A stretch of 64,000 nucleotides of DNA, taken from Immersiella caudata. Its lineage: Eukaryota; Ascomycota; Sordariomycetes; Sordariales; Lasiosphaeriaceae. Position 1 is the first letter of the stretch. Each line of letters begins with the position of its first letter. Shown piece by piece: positions 21,426 to 30,886 of this stretch. The notes under the pieces are model-generated. The model made no database searches. It saw only the letters and a program-made list of their open reading frames with translations, and was not told where the DNA came from. The position numbers were made by a program, and so were the translations under genes. The DNA is taken from positions 124,001-188,000 of the forward strand of contig JAULSU010000003.1 of the NCBI GenBank assembly GCA_030512335.1. Reading direction: 5' to 3'.

Positions 21426-24400
21426 TCAATGGCTCCAACCCATCTCCTCCTCCAACGCCATCGCTTCTCGCACCGTGAGACGGGGTTCTCCGATCCACAT
21501 CAGATTCTCGTCCGAGTAATCCGGCAAGTCCTCCACGTCCTTCAACGATTCGATGGCCCCAGCCAAGGAGAACATCTTGATCGTGGCGAACTGGATCGCA
21601 AAATCTAATTCCAAACGCGAAGGTTTGCGCTACCCTCTGCTTTGTCCCTAACTCTCCCGCTGATTCACCCGCTCCCGCCTTTCTCCTCTTTTTACTTCCA
21701 CAATCTCCATATCTTTCTCCCGGGCCTTCCATTTTCCCCAGACGCTCTCCCCACCTCCGAGCTATCCCCTTCCGAGCCCCTCACCGACGGAGTACCCGAT
21801 CTTTCGCTCTCTCCCCGCGACACTGAAGTAGGCGGCGACGAAACCTCCGTCGTCCCCGTATTCGTTGTTTCCCCTCTTCACTGCCCAGACATGCTCGGAT
21901 TGCTCGCCGACGTTGAAGCCGACGCACTCTCAGCGCCAAGCAGACTCGGGTCGCTACTGGACGCACTGGCCTTATCAAGCTTCTCCATCTCCGGATCTCC
22001 TACATCAGGTCACCTCCAGGGGAATAGCCCACTCCGGCCAAAGATAACAGCGCGGGTGGCAGCCATATCGGGATCCGATATCCAAGACGAAGAAGAAGAA
22101 GAAGAAGAAGAGATTCCGCTCCGGGAGAGGATGCTACTAGTCAAGTGGCTAGAGCTAGGGAGGAGGATCTGAACCCTGTCGCACGGGCGACGGAGGAGGG
22201 CAGCCGCGCGGAGAAATGCGTCGTTTCCCTTTGATAAGTTCAAATTCTTGTTTTTTCCGTGACCAGCGCAAGCGCACCGCTCAAAGGCCGTAGTCGGTTG
22301 GTTCCATAATATCCCCAGCGCGAGCTTCAAGGGGTTGCTTCTCGCGTTGCCTTCCTGACGGAGGATACGAGAGAGATCATGGCCGCTGGCGGCGAGGTAG
22401 TCCCTGTTTTTGGGGAGGGCTTTCCAACGGTTACACAACGCAGGGCCATCGACGGTCTGGTTCGTGTTAGTGTCCATGTTGTCGGCTCGCGGAGCAATCA
22501 ACTCCCCAAAGCCCTCTCCGAACAAGGTCACGGCGCGGATGGCCCTGATGAAATCCACCCAGGACTTCCCTGCCCCTTCGAACGCCCTCAAATGCACCAC
22601 GCGTGGTGTGATCGAACGGCGAGTGGCCACTTCCATAAAGCGATACCCCTCTAGCTTTCCCTGGGCAGCCGTACAGGTAATCCCGCCGCGAAAACGTCAA
22701 GTGTCGCTTGGTGGTCGAGCAGCTGCCATAGTACCTCCATGATCTGACACACACGGTCCTTCAACCTAACCGTGGTAGTCTCACGGTAGTGCGTGGTGGT
22801 CGTTTGTCCGCTCGGGCCATGAACGATTGCTTTCTCGGTGCGAATCTCATCTAGGGCAGGAAAGACGGGCAGTTCCAGGTTCGCTGTCCTCCTCAAGGGC
22901 CGACTGGTTAAGGAGACACTCATCACCAAAATCCCCCTTTTGGTCTTCGCGTAAAGAGGCCCTGACGAGATGGAGCAGTGTGTGGAGGCCGTTAGTGAGC
23001 CAGGCGCGGTGATCGTGGGTGTCGTAAAGCACTAAGTATGAGCTGGAGAGCGCACTGAGAGACTCAAAGTAGGATGTGTGCCGTTTGATCGTGGGGGCTT
23101 TGTCTTTACGGCCCAGCGAGAACTCGGCACCTCCGCTGATGAAACCCGGACCGCCCGAGATGACGAACTTCTCGAGTGCGCAGCCGGGGCCGACAAAGTC
23201 AGGACTAGACCAACCGATGTCGTAATTTGCATCTGGGGATCCTGGGTCCGTTAGACACTTTCATTCCATGTCAACAGTAGTGGGAGACTGACCAATGTTA
23301 TACGCCGCATGCGTGGCCCAGCCGAGGATGTGCCTCCCATGCTGAATTCGAGTCATAGCTTCTAAGATTCCAATCTGTGGGCTTTCCGATATCCGCTTGT
23401 CGCTATACGGCAACCGTTTTCCGTCGTCGTTGAGAATGAAGTGCCATTTGATGAAACGACCTGCGTAATCCGTGGGAACAACAGCTGTATTGAATCCTTT
23501 CAGCAAGGCTCTACTGTTGAAAACAGTCAGTTGGAGTGCGTCAACCAGCAGAGCCATGGCCTGCAGCGGTATCTCCAGGCCTGGGGCATCTTCAGGGCGC
23601 TTGGAGATGGGAAATCCCTTCGCAATGACTGGATTGTTGAGGAAGCCATGCAGCCAGCAATCACCTGGCACATCCGCGGTGGGAAGTTCTTCCTCGGTAA
23701 ATGTCAGCAGGAACTGCATCGACGAATCCTGCCGGGCGGTTTTCTCGTCCACCCGTAGACCCGCGACGCTGTGCATGACCTTCCTGGCCGTCGAGGACTC
23801 GCGCAGAGCCGAGCCAGTCCATGCGAGCACCTCAGCGACCTCGACGATGGAATCAAAGAGGCCGGTGCACTCTGCACACACCCATCCGGTGTCCAACTAT
23901 AGCGTCAACTGCAGTCCATCAAACAGAGATCTTTTGACAGGTGTTCCGGGATCCACCCCAGCCACCTCAACCAAGGCTTCCATAACTGTCTCTCCCGTCA
24001 GGGGCCAGGTCTGTTTCAGGAATTCCTCGCACGATAAGAGCTGGGCCTTCGTTGATGAACCGCTAATGGCTAGCGCTGTGAAGAGAGAATGGCTTCCTTC
24101 ATAGCCCTGTTGCTCGGTGAACAGGCGTGGGTCCCAGGCCATTCGAATCACAGCTTTCTGAGAACGCAGTGCCCGGTTTCCTCGATACTGATTCAAGCAG
24201 GAAGAGAGAAGATTCCGGATTGAATCGACAGTGTCAGCAGTGTTGTAGGTTAGTTGTGATCGGCTCTGCACCGCCTTTGGGAGCCAGGAGAAGGATGACG
24301 TGTTGACTGCGAAGTTGATCCGTGCCATGTCTGCTTCGCTGAGTACATATTCGGGGTTGTCTACTTCGTTGTCTTCGGGACCTTCCTCGTCCCTCTCCTT

Positions 24401-25173
24401 GCATTTGTTGATATTGCCGCCGTCTGTAGACTCGGCGAGTGACCACAGACCCACCTTTTCATGGAAATTCGTCTCTGGGCTGTCGTCTATTGAGATTCGT
24501 CGTTCCGATATGATCGATTCGTCGTCCCGAGCTTCGCTGTCCGTGGGATCCTCGAGTGACCATAGACGAATCTTGTCATGGAAAGTCATTTCTGGACTGT
24601 TGTCTGCCGAGTTTGGCTCGTCGGCCTGAGCTCCGCTGTCATGTTGTCTGGACTGCAGAGTTTGTTGCAGGCTTTCTGTGATCCGACTTGGTGCGTTGAG
24701 TCAGTGACGTTTGCCTGCCCTGCACGAAGAGCATACCTACTCCCTATATTGTCTAGTGAATACCCCTAAAGCCCTTCCATCGGTCGTTTGCTCGGCAAAT
24801 GCAACTCTGAGAGCAAAAGAACGGAGCAAATGAGGGAGCATCTCTAGGAGCTGTGTACAGAGGGCCTCGTCAGCTGAAAGTTGACCGGTGGCTCTAAGGA
24901 TTCGATCGACGAATGCGTCAACATAGGCGCTCCCTGTGTCCCGCGGCAGGTCCAGTGACAGGTTGTCGGTGACGGCTGAGGCGTTGTCGTCAAACTCGGT
25001 TTCTTGATCGGCTGGTATTTGTGGTGGCTGGCAGGCCGTAGTTCCGGCTTTGGAGGCAGTGCCATACCCTGAGTCAGGTATTGCAGGAACCCTCTCTTCT
25101 CGCACAGCCGGGCCTACAGGTAGTTTAGTGAGCTGGTCCGTCTCGTTCCCAGGTTCCGGGCGTGGATCACCTA

Positions 25174-25564
25174 ACCGGGGCCTGTCCAGTTCTGATGACA
25201 CGTCAGATCGCTGGCGTGAAGCGCTACGACTGCGGACACCCGGGATACTAAGATTGAAGTTCGGCAGCTGCGAAGAGCGCTTTATGCTCTGCACAGCATC
25301 AAGGGCTAAGCGAGAAGGTAATTTCGGGCTTAAAGGTGGATGTTCGTCTGGTGTTGGGATCTGTAACAGTTGCGCATCCCTGACATTAATGCTAGCGCTG
25401 TTCGCGGCATCACCGCCGGTGTAAGGGGATACTACGCTCTTTGGCGGGTCAGAGAATGGTGGTGATGGTAATGATTGGAAGGGAGTTGGTACTGAACGGG
25501 TGACGTGGTTGATGCTACTGCTGATGTTAGCACTAATGCATTTTGCCTTGGCCCTCATCTGATC
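25174..25564 (-). repeat. Copy of the kinase-vWA linker inside the 21-26 kb gene
   Basis: Aligns over about 390 bp with 11399-11790 in the same orientation and codon frame (shared peptides such as GIPGVRSRSASRQRS). Relative to the donor, this copy shows many G-to-A and C-to-T changes (for example GGCAACTTC to GGTAATTTC and CTTTGTGC to CTTTATGC). It abuts the 77-bp copy of the 18.8-kb gene end. Confidence 0.9.
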
Positions 25565-25641
25565 ACGATGCCCGGCACAGATTGGTAGGCGGGATCTTGT
25601 CAAAGGGATAGACCTTGCCATAGAGCAAAAGGGTATGGCCT
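25565..25641 (-). repeat. Copy of the 3' end of the 18.8-kb secreted gene
   Basis: Matches 18767-18843. In the predicted gene structure it lies partly in intron 1, supplying its acceptor (ATGGCAAG at 25614), and partly at the start of exon 2, where it is read in a different frame from its source. Confidence 0.85.
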
Positions 25642-26195
25642 CGGATGCAAGGGGCTAACCATACCTTGAGTTTTTGACTGCTTCTTTCGCCTGAAGTCTC
25701 GGGACAACCAGAGCTAGACTGCTCTCAAAAGACTGTAACTGGGAAATAAGATGCGGTAATTTCTTGTTGCTATATGATAACGGAATCGGCCTCATGGTGA
25801 GCCATGGCGGCTGGGAAGCTTGAAGCAGAAGCTCAAGATCCAAGAAAGTGTCAAGACCACCATTGAGAACAGTGATAAGCTCGTCGGGGTTGGCAAAATT
25901 AGCAAACCCTCGAAAGCCCCAGGGTTTGTTTTGGCGAATGAGTTGGAGGGCGCGTAGCTGGTTTGCGATTGCCTCGACCTCGTTCCGCAGCGACTCGTGC
26001 GCTAGGCCTTGGAGGTGAGCTGTGATTCTGGCAGCGGCAGACTGCAAGCGGGCCAAGACGGCTCCCATGTCGAGCGGGTCATCCGACATGACCGGAGTAG
26101 ATTGTGCCTAAATACCGGCGAAGCTTCGATGTCGAGGTCAAATGCGCAGGAGAGCCTGACGAGCGATTGGGGAAGGGACGCTCCAGGCAGTGGCT

Positions 26196-26263
26196 CACGT
26201 GACTAAGGCCGTCAATTACCCACCTATGGGTACATCGGTGGGTAATTGCAGGCCTTACACGTG
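26196..26263. repeat. 68-bp imperfect palindrome with CACGTG at both ends
   Basis: The left arm (CACGTGACTAAGGCC...TTACCCACC) and right arm (GGTGGGTAA...GGCCTTACACGTG) pair over about 27 bp with a few mismatches and gaps around a 12-base loop. It lies about 110 bp upstream of the broken gene's start, so it could be a regulatory cruciform with two E-box-like CACGTG sites or a tiny inverted-repeat element. Confidence 0.75.
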
Positions 26264-26727
26264 ACCATCAGAGCTCAGGAGGGAGAATTCACCAACAGCT
26301 CAGCGTAGGAGCACACCAGTGTGACATTATCCGAAATTGTGTTGATCCGGCGTGGCATCCCATGGAGTTGGAGCTTTGTTCTTGAATGCCCAGGCATTGC
26401 CAACTGGACGGGATGTGGAACTGGACGAAGAATTTCTTAAGCACCATCCCGAAAAGAACACTTGGGGCCCTTAACGTAGAATTGTCTCCATAGGTCTTGC
26501 CAACCTACCTAGTATTCCAGTCAGCGCAGCGCGAGGCCAAACCCGAAAGGGTCTTGAAGTTTTCGCTCCTTGGGGAGGTGTTTGCGTCGCAGCATCAGCG
26601 GATGTACCATCTTTTTGCCCCTCCGAGGCCGCTGCAACTCGAATGCAGAAGACTTCTTGACAACAACCGACTCTGATCGCTGGGCGTTTTCGGGCAATGG
26701 GCTGATGGTGGGTTTCTTAGAAGACTT

Positions 26728-26796
26728 CTAATCTTCCTTCATCTCCTGCAAAGCCATCGCTTCTCGCACGGTGGGACGGGGTTCTCTAACATCTTA
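26728..26796 (-). pseudogene. Relic of a second C-terminal exon of the 21-26 kb family
   Basis: Reads REPRPTVREAMALQEM to a TAG at 26730-26728. The same motif closes the broken gene at 21426 onward (EPRLTVREAMALEEEM). About 30 bp are nearly identical at the DNA level. No further homologous sequence is recognisable upstream, so this is an orphan fragment of a paralogue. Confidence 0.65.
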
Positions 26797-27364
26797 TGTA
26801 TGTGGTATCCTGGCCACGATGCAATGGCAAGAGAAAGGGGAAACCTGCCGGAATCTTGTAATGGGGGCGGAAAGCGAACTGGCGACCCTTTATTCCTCTA
26901 GGGAAAATCATTGATATCTCAACATTTCTCTAACATATAGGTAGATCTCACGTAAAGAAGAGATATGATGAGGAAAAGTAAAACGATGTTAAAGGTTAGA
27001 TTAGTTAAGGTTAATTTCCAGCCTGTTTAGAGGTCTCGCTAGCCTGTTTAACAGCAGCCGGGCTAATGGGAACATGCCTGAACAGTCCTTAGACCCTGAT
27101 GTTTAGGTAGAGAGTTCGCCGTGGTGAGCGGGTGGGCACGGTAAAGTCTGGCATTTCCGGTGCCAGGAGAAATACCGTCATGATGATAAGAGAATAATAA
27201 GAGAATAGAACAAATGGTACTGCCTGAGCACCTAACTTTGCCCATCTCACAATGAACTACAAGCACAATGATCCTGTCCCCAATTCACCCCAAGACACAA
27301 ACTGCAAAGACCACGACAGCAGGAATAACCCCCACCCATCGCAAACCACGCCTCGACACAACCG

Positions 27365-28324
27365 TCACTCGTCCACAAAACCTTCAACCTCATCCGGAAG
27401 GACCTCAAGCCCCCAAGAGACGCACTCTGGTCCGCCATCAACAACCTTACAATACCCATCAGCGCAGGTGATCATCTCGCAAGCGTTATCCGGGATTGTA
27501 ATGATATCCGAGATAGGGTCAGTCGGAGCGCACACGGGCCTACCACCCAGTCCTTCCGGTTCTTCGCAGCTGTACCCATCAGCGCAGGTGATGACTGCGC
27601 AGGTGCTTCCAGAACGGGGGTTCAAGTCTGGGGTGGGTGTCACAGTGCCCCCAGGAAACAAACTTGGCAATTTCGCACACTTCGCCGTGCGGCCAACCAT
27701 CTGGCAGAATTCATCCGGGCCGCAGAGCATGAGGCGGCAAAGGTCAATACCGATAGGCTCCAAATGGGCCAAGGCACGCTTCGGGTCGATGCAGTTGGGC
27801 ACGCCGTTGACTTCGATGCAACCGTGCCCTTGGGGACAGACCGCATCCGGGGGGCAAGGTCCGACGTTCTCGGGGACGGATTCCCTACGCTTCATCGGAA
27901 ACGGGAAGGGGGTTGAATCCTCCTCCGGGGGCCACGAGTGGAAGCAGAAGGGCAAGCCGGTAGGCGCTATACAGGTCGTTCCCTTGGGGCAGTCGATGGT
28001 GAGGCAGGGATCGTGCGTGGGAAAGGTTTCCGGACCGCCAAGAGTGGGTATGATGAGGTAGCATCTGGGCATGTCATCGAGGGCCAGGCAATGCTTGCCT
28101 GCTGGGCAGATGAAGCCGGAGCAGGGGTCGTGTATTCCAGGGAATGGGTCTGGGTCTGGGAAACCATCTGGATCTGGGAAACACTCGGGCATGTCAATAG
28201 GGGCCATGCAGCGTTGCCCTTTGGGACAGATGACGTCCTTGCAGGGGTCTTCGAATATGGGCATGGCCGTGATGCTGAGCGCCATGATCGCAACCAAGAA
28301 CTGGTAAGAGATGAAGTGGACCAT
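27365..28324 (-). CDS. Secreted cysteine-rich protein with seven four-Cys modules
   Basis: Single-exon ORF, 319 residues, ATG at 28324. Residues 1-20 form a signal peptide (hydrophobic core FLVAIMALSITA). The rest consists of seven modules with the spacing C-x4/5-C-x4/5-C-x7/10-C, for example DPCKDVICPKGQRC ending in MPEC; the others begin DPCSGF, DPCLTI, GPCPPD, DLCRLM, STCAVI and NACEMI. That gives 28 cysteines, presumably 14 disulphides. Linkers are Pro/Asp-rich. A KRRES sequence between modules 3 and 4 could be a Kex2-type cleavage site. The module resembles short EGF/follistatin-like knots found in fungal secreted proteins, but I cannot name the family. Likely extracellular; a binding, inhibitor or effector role is inference. 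Confidence 0.82.
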   Translation of the reverse strand: MVHFISYQFLVAIMALSITAMPIFEDPCKDVICPKGQRCMAPIDMPECFPDPDGFPDPDPFPGIHDPCSGFICPAGKHCLALDDMPRCYLIIPTLGGPETFPTHDPCLTIDCPKGTTCIAPTGLPFCFHSWPPEEDSTPFPFPMKRRESVPENVGPCPPDAVCPQGHGCIEVNGVPNCIDPKRALAHLEPIGIDLCRLMLCGPDEFCQMVGRTAKCAKLPSLFPGGTVTPTPDLNPRSGSTCAVITCADGYSCEEPEGLGGRPVCAPTDPISDIITIPDNACEMITCADGYCKVVDGGPECVSWGLEVLPDEVEGFVDE

Positions 28325-29298
28325 CTTGATAGTTTGTGAGAAAGGGCATGGGCATAAGTGGAGGTTGGCGGTGGTCTCTGTGATGTGGAATAAAATGTGA
28401 TTGAAAAGAGCAACACGTTGGGTTAAACGTGGGATTCTATTGGGGCTTTAAGTCATCCAGTTCGCTTCAAATTCTCTCGCAGTCCACCCCCCTTTATTTT
28501 TGTGAATTGCTCCGCCTCCTCATCGCGGCCGCCTTCACTTAGGCAAAGGGGTGCCATGGGGCTGGTCGGACCATCCAATCAGTCGCCAGTCATCAACTTT
28601 GAGAGGGCGCCAAGCCGAGTAGTATCAAATAAGTGAGTGTTCAGCTCCATAGGGCGGGAGTTTTTGTAGGTCCGGATAGATTCGGCTTTTAGATAGGGCT
28701 GAACTCGGGGATGTGTGACTCTGTTGCCATGTTTTAGAGGTACAGTGCGTTATCTGATTGGCCAGAGCTGAAAAGGTCGTCAGCCATCGGGTCGTTCCTT
28801 CCCCACCTCTCGAAGTCTGCCTCAGCAGGGACATCAACGCCAAGAGAACTGAACGACAAAACGCATTGAGGACGAGAGCTTGGGCCAGCACTGCTTCTGT
28901 GAAAAATCGAATGCAACGCACTGGGCTCTGGATGGGAGATGCTTGCACTCAGCTCCCAACACGCCGCAAGTTTTTGTGCCTCTACGCCTAAATAGTCAGC
29001 GCTATTGCGCGCCTCGCCCCACAAGTCCAGGGCCCTCGCGAAACCCCTGGGAACCAATCGAAGTGACGCAGGGGAGTCGTTCACGCCGTTCTAGATGCGC
29101 CACCAATGCCGAGACTTCAATGGTCGACGAACCACGCCAAAACGGGACACTCAGGTGCGAAGAGCGACGAGACGCGCAAGAGCAATGGGTATATGGAGAG
29201 CTTGCTGTTACCAGTCGGGCGCCTTAGGTTGACGTCTCCGGGAAGACCACCACACTCGTTTACAGTCGTTCGTTTTCCTTTCGTCGCTCGTTGATACA
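28325..29298. other. Intergenic region between divergent secreted-protein genes
   Basis: About 970 bp shared by the promoters of the cysteine-rich gene (minus) and the Thr-rich gene (plus). Overlapping ORFs at 28600-29290 lack coding character. No repeat or RNA was seen. Confidence 0.6.
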
Positions 29299-30738
29299 AT
29301 GAAACAGGGGTTGTTCGGTCTGGCTGCAGGCATTACATCATTGCAGCTAGCGGCAGCGAAGTGCTGTAACCGCAACAACCAATGCCTGAAAGGTGAGGGA
29401 ATGGGAATTGAGTTGCAAGTTGTTCAAGCTGCTGACCGTGCCCTCCAGCGATCATCTCCCTTGATGGCATCGCCGATTGCTCCTCCTACCTGGCCACTAC
29501 GGTCACCATCGAGTCCATGTTAGCGGCCTTCCGAGTCCCCCAGACGAGTGGGATGATCCCGAGCTCACCCTATTCGATAGTTTCACGAGCGCTGCGCCGA
29601 TTGAGAAAAATACCATCACATTCACCGAGACCGCGACGGTCACGGACACAACGATTGCCTCGACGGAAACCCTCTTGTTTATCACTAGCTCGACCATCAC
29701 CGCGTCCACCGAGACGGAACTGTACATAAGCACCGTCACATCCGCAAGCACCGAGACCAGCTATGAGACTCTCACGTCGACGACGACAAGCGAATACGGA
29801 TACATGCAACGGCGCATCGTGGCTTCGTCCTCCAGCTCAACTCCCGAGTATCCAGCCTACGCTTCTCCGGTCTGCCCGTCCTGGGAGAAGTATGTGTCGG
29901 CTTGTCAATGCGCCCAAGTCACCCCAACCACCATCACCGTCGTCAGCGGAACCGTAACGGTGGATGCTAGCAGCGTAAGCATCCCAACCGGCTTCCAATG
30001 CCACGCACTCAATGAGACTGACAAGAACAACAGACTATAACAAGCGAAGTCGACGCTACTTCAACCACCACCGAGACCTCAATAACATCCGAGACCACCA
30101 CAACCGAAACCACCACGACCAACATCATCTCCGTCACAACCACCACCTCCACGACAGAAACAACCACCGCAACCCCCACCGTGACCACAACCGTGACCAC
30201 AACCACAACCGCCACAGTCCAACCCTCACCCCCCGCCAAAACCCCCTCTGCCCCTTTCCGAATCAAGATCCGCAACACAGACACCTATCTGACGTCTTAC
30301 TTCAACGTCGGGATGCCCCGCGTAATGTGGAAACCAGCGCCATCATCTTCAGCCTCAACCGCAGTCCTCAACACCTACCTCTGGCAAACAGACGGGGACG
30401 GACGTCTCCGAGAGATCTTTCCCTCCTATGGACCAGAGATTTACTACGTCTACAACCCGCCGCGTCGGACCGATAACTGGAATTTTGTGCAGGGCGGGAC
30501 AGAGGCGATAGTGGAGGAATCCGGTGGGGACTTTACGCATGTTGCGATTGATGTGGAGGGGGGTACGTTTGCGGTGACGCTGAGCGATGCGGCAGTGGGG
30601 GAGTTTCCTGTTGCGAGGTGTAGTAGTGAAGGGGATTCCATGCGGTTCTGGATGTATTTGCGGTATGGGTATACGGAAATCGGGGGCAACCAGGCTTTTT
30701 GTCCGATTGTGGAGTTGGTTGCTGAGTTTGTGGAGTAA
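29299..30738 (+). CDS. Secreted Thr/Ser-rich protein with C-terminal globular domain
   Basis: ATG 29299 opens a signal peptide (MKQGLFGLAAGITSLQLAAA) followed by CCNRNNQC. The exon ends at 29390 (AAAG, then GTGAGG). One splice, to the acceptor at 29541 (CCCCCAG), keeps the long downstream frame open. A nearer acceptor, CCTCCAG at about 29446, gives an attractive AIISLDGIADCSSYLATTVT segment but then needs a frame change near 29500. A second intron, 29975-30033, is clear. The middle is a mucin-like tract of Thr/Ser/Glu (TETATVTDTT, TTTSTTETTT), probably heavily O-glycosylated. The last 170 residues form a compact aromatic-rich domain (TYLTSYFNVG, EIYYVYNPPRR) ending at 30738. I see no GPI signal. 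Family not identified; cell-wall or extracellular location is likely. Confidence 0.68.
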
Positions 30739-30886
30739 GCTGCCGGTGCAAGTGCACCATCAGGGCAGATACGAACTCCTGTTTGCCAATCCCTACTTAA
30801 AAGTGTGAAGAAAAAAAAATCGATGTCAAGGTTCGTATTTGAATCCTTTCCGTGCACCTCCAAATTGATCAGCTTTCGGGTCCTCC

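Larger units (their letters stand above)
21426..26089 (-). pseudogene. Large HET/STAND-associated fungal protein gene, broken several times
   Basis: Exon 1 (26089-25665) gives a coiled N-terminus (MSDDPLDMGAVLARL). Exon 2 (25613-24741) and exon 3 (from 24686) join through introns of about 51 and 54 bp. Conserved-looking blocks follow in order: MTFHDKIRLWSLED, SIVEVAEVLAWTGSALRESS, DCWLHGFLNNPVIAKGFPI with GLEIPLQAMALL, a HTLLHLVRASL segment, KSWVDFIRAIRAVTLFGEGF, and a C-terminal PDYSDENLMWIGEPRLTVRE. I recall this block order from fungal proteins found near NLR and HET genes; no function is known to me. Breaks: an in-frame TAG at 23899-23897 between two coding blocks, frame changes near 22900 and 22680, an in-frame TGA near 21887, and unclear joins below 22010. 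Exon 2 includes sequence shared with the kinase-vWA gene and with the 18.8-kb gene. Confidence 0.72.
26090..27364. other. 1.3-kb intergenic region with a hairpin and a gene relic
   Basis: Holds the promoter of the broken gene (next to 26089), the inverted repeat at 26196-26263 and a short relic at 26728-26796. The last part, about 26880-27060, is AT-rich. No intact ORF is supportable. Confidence 0.6.
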
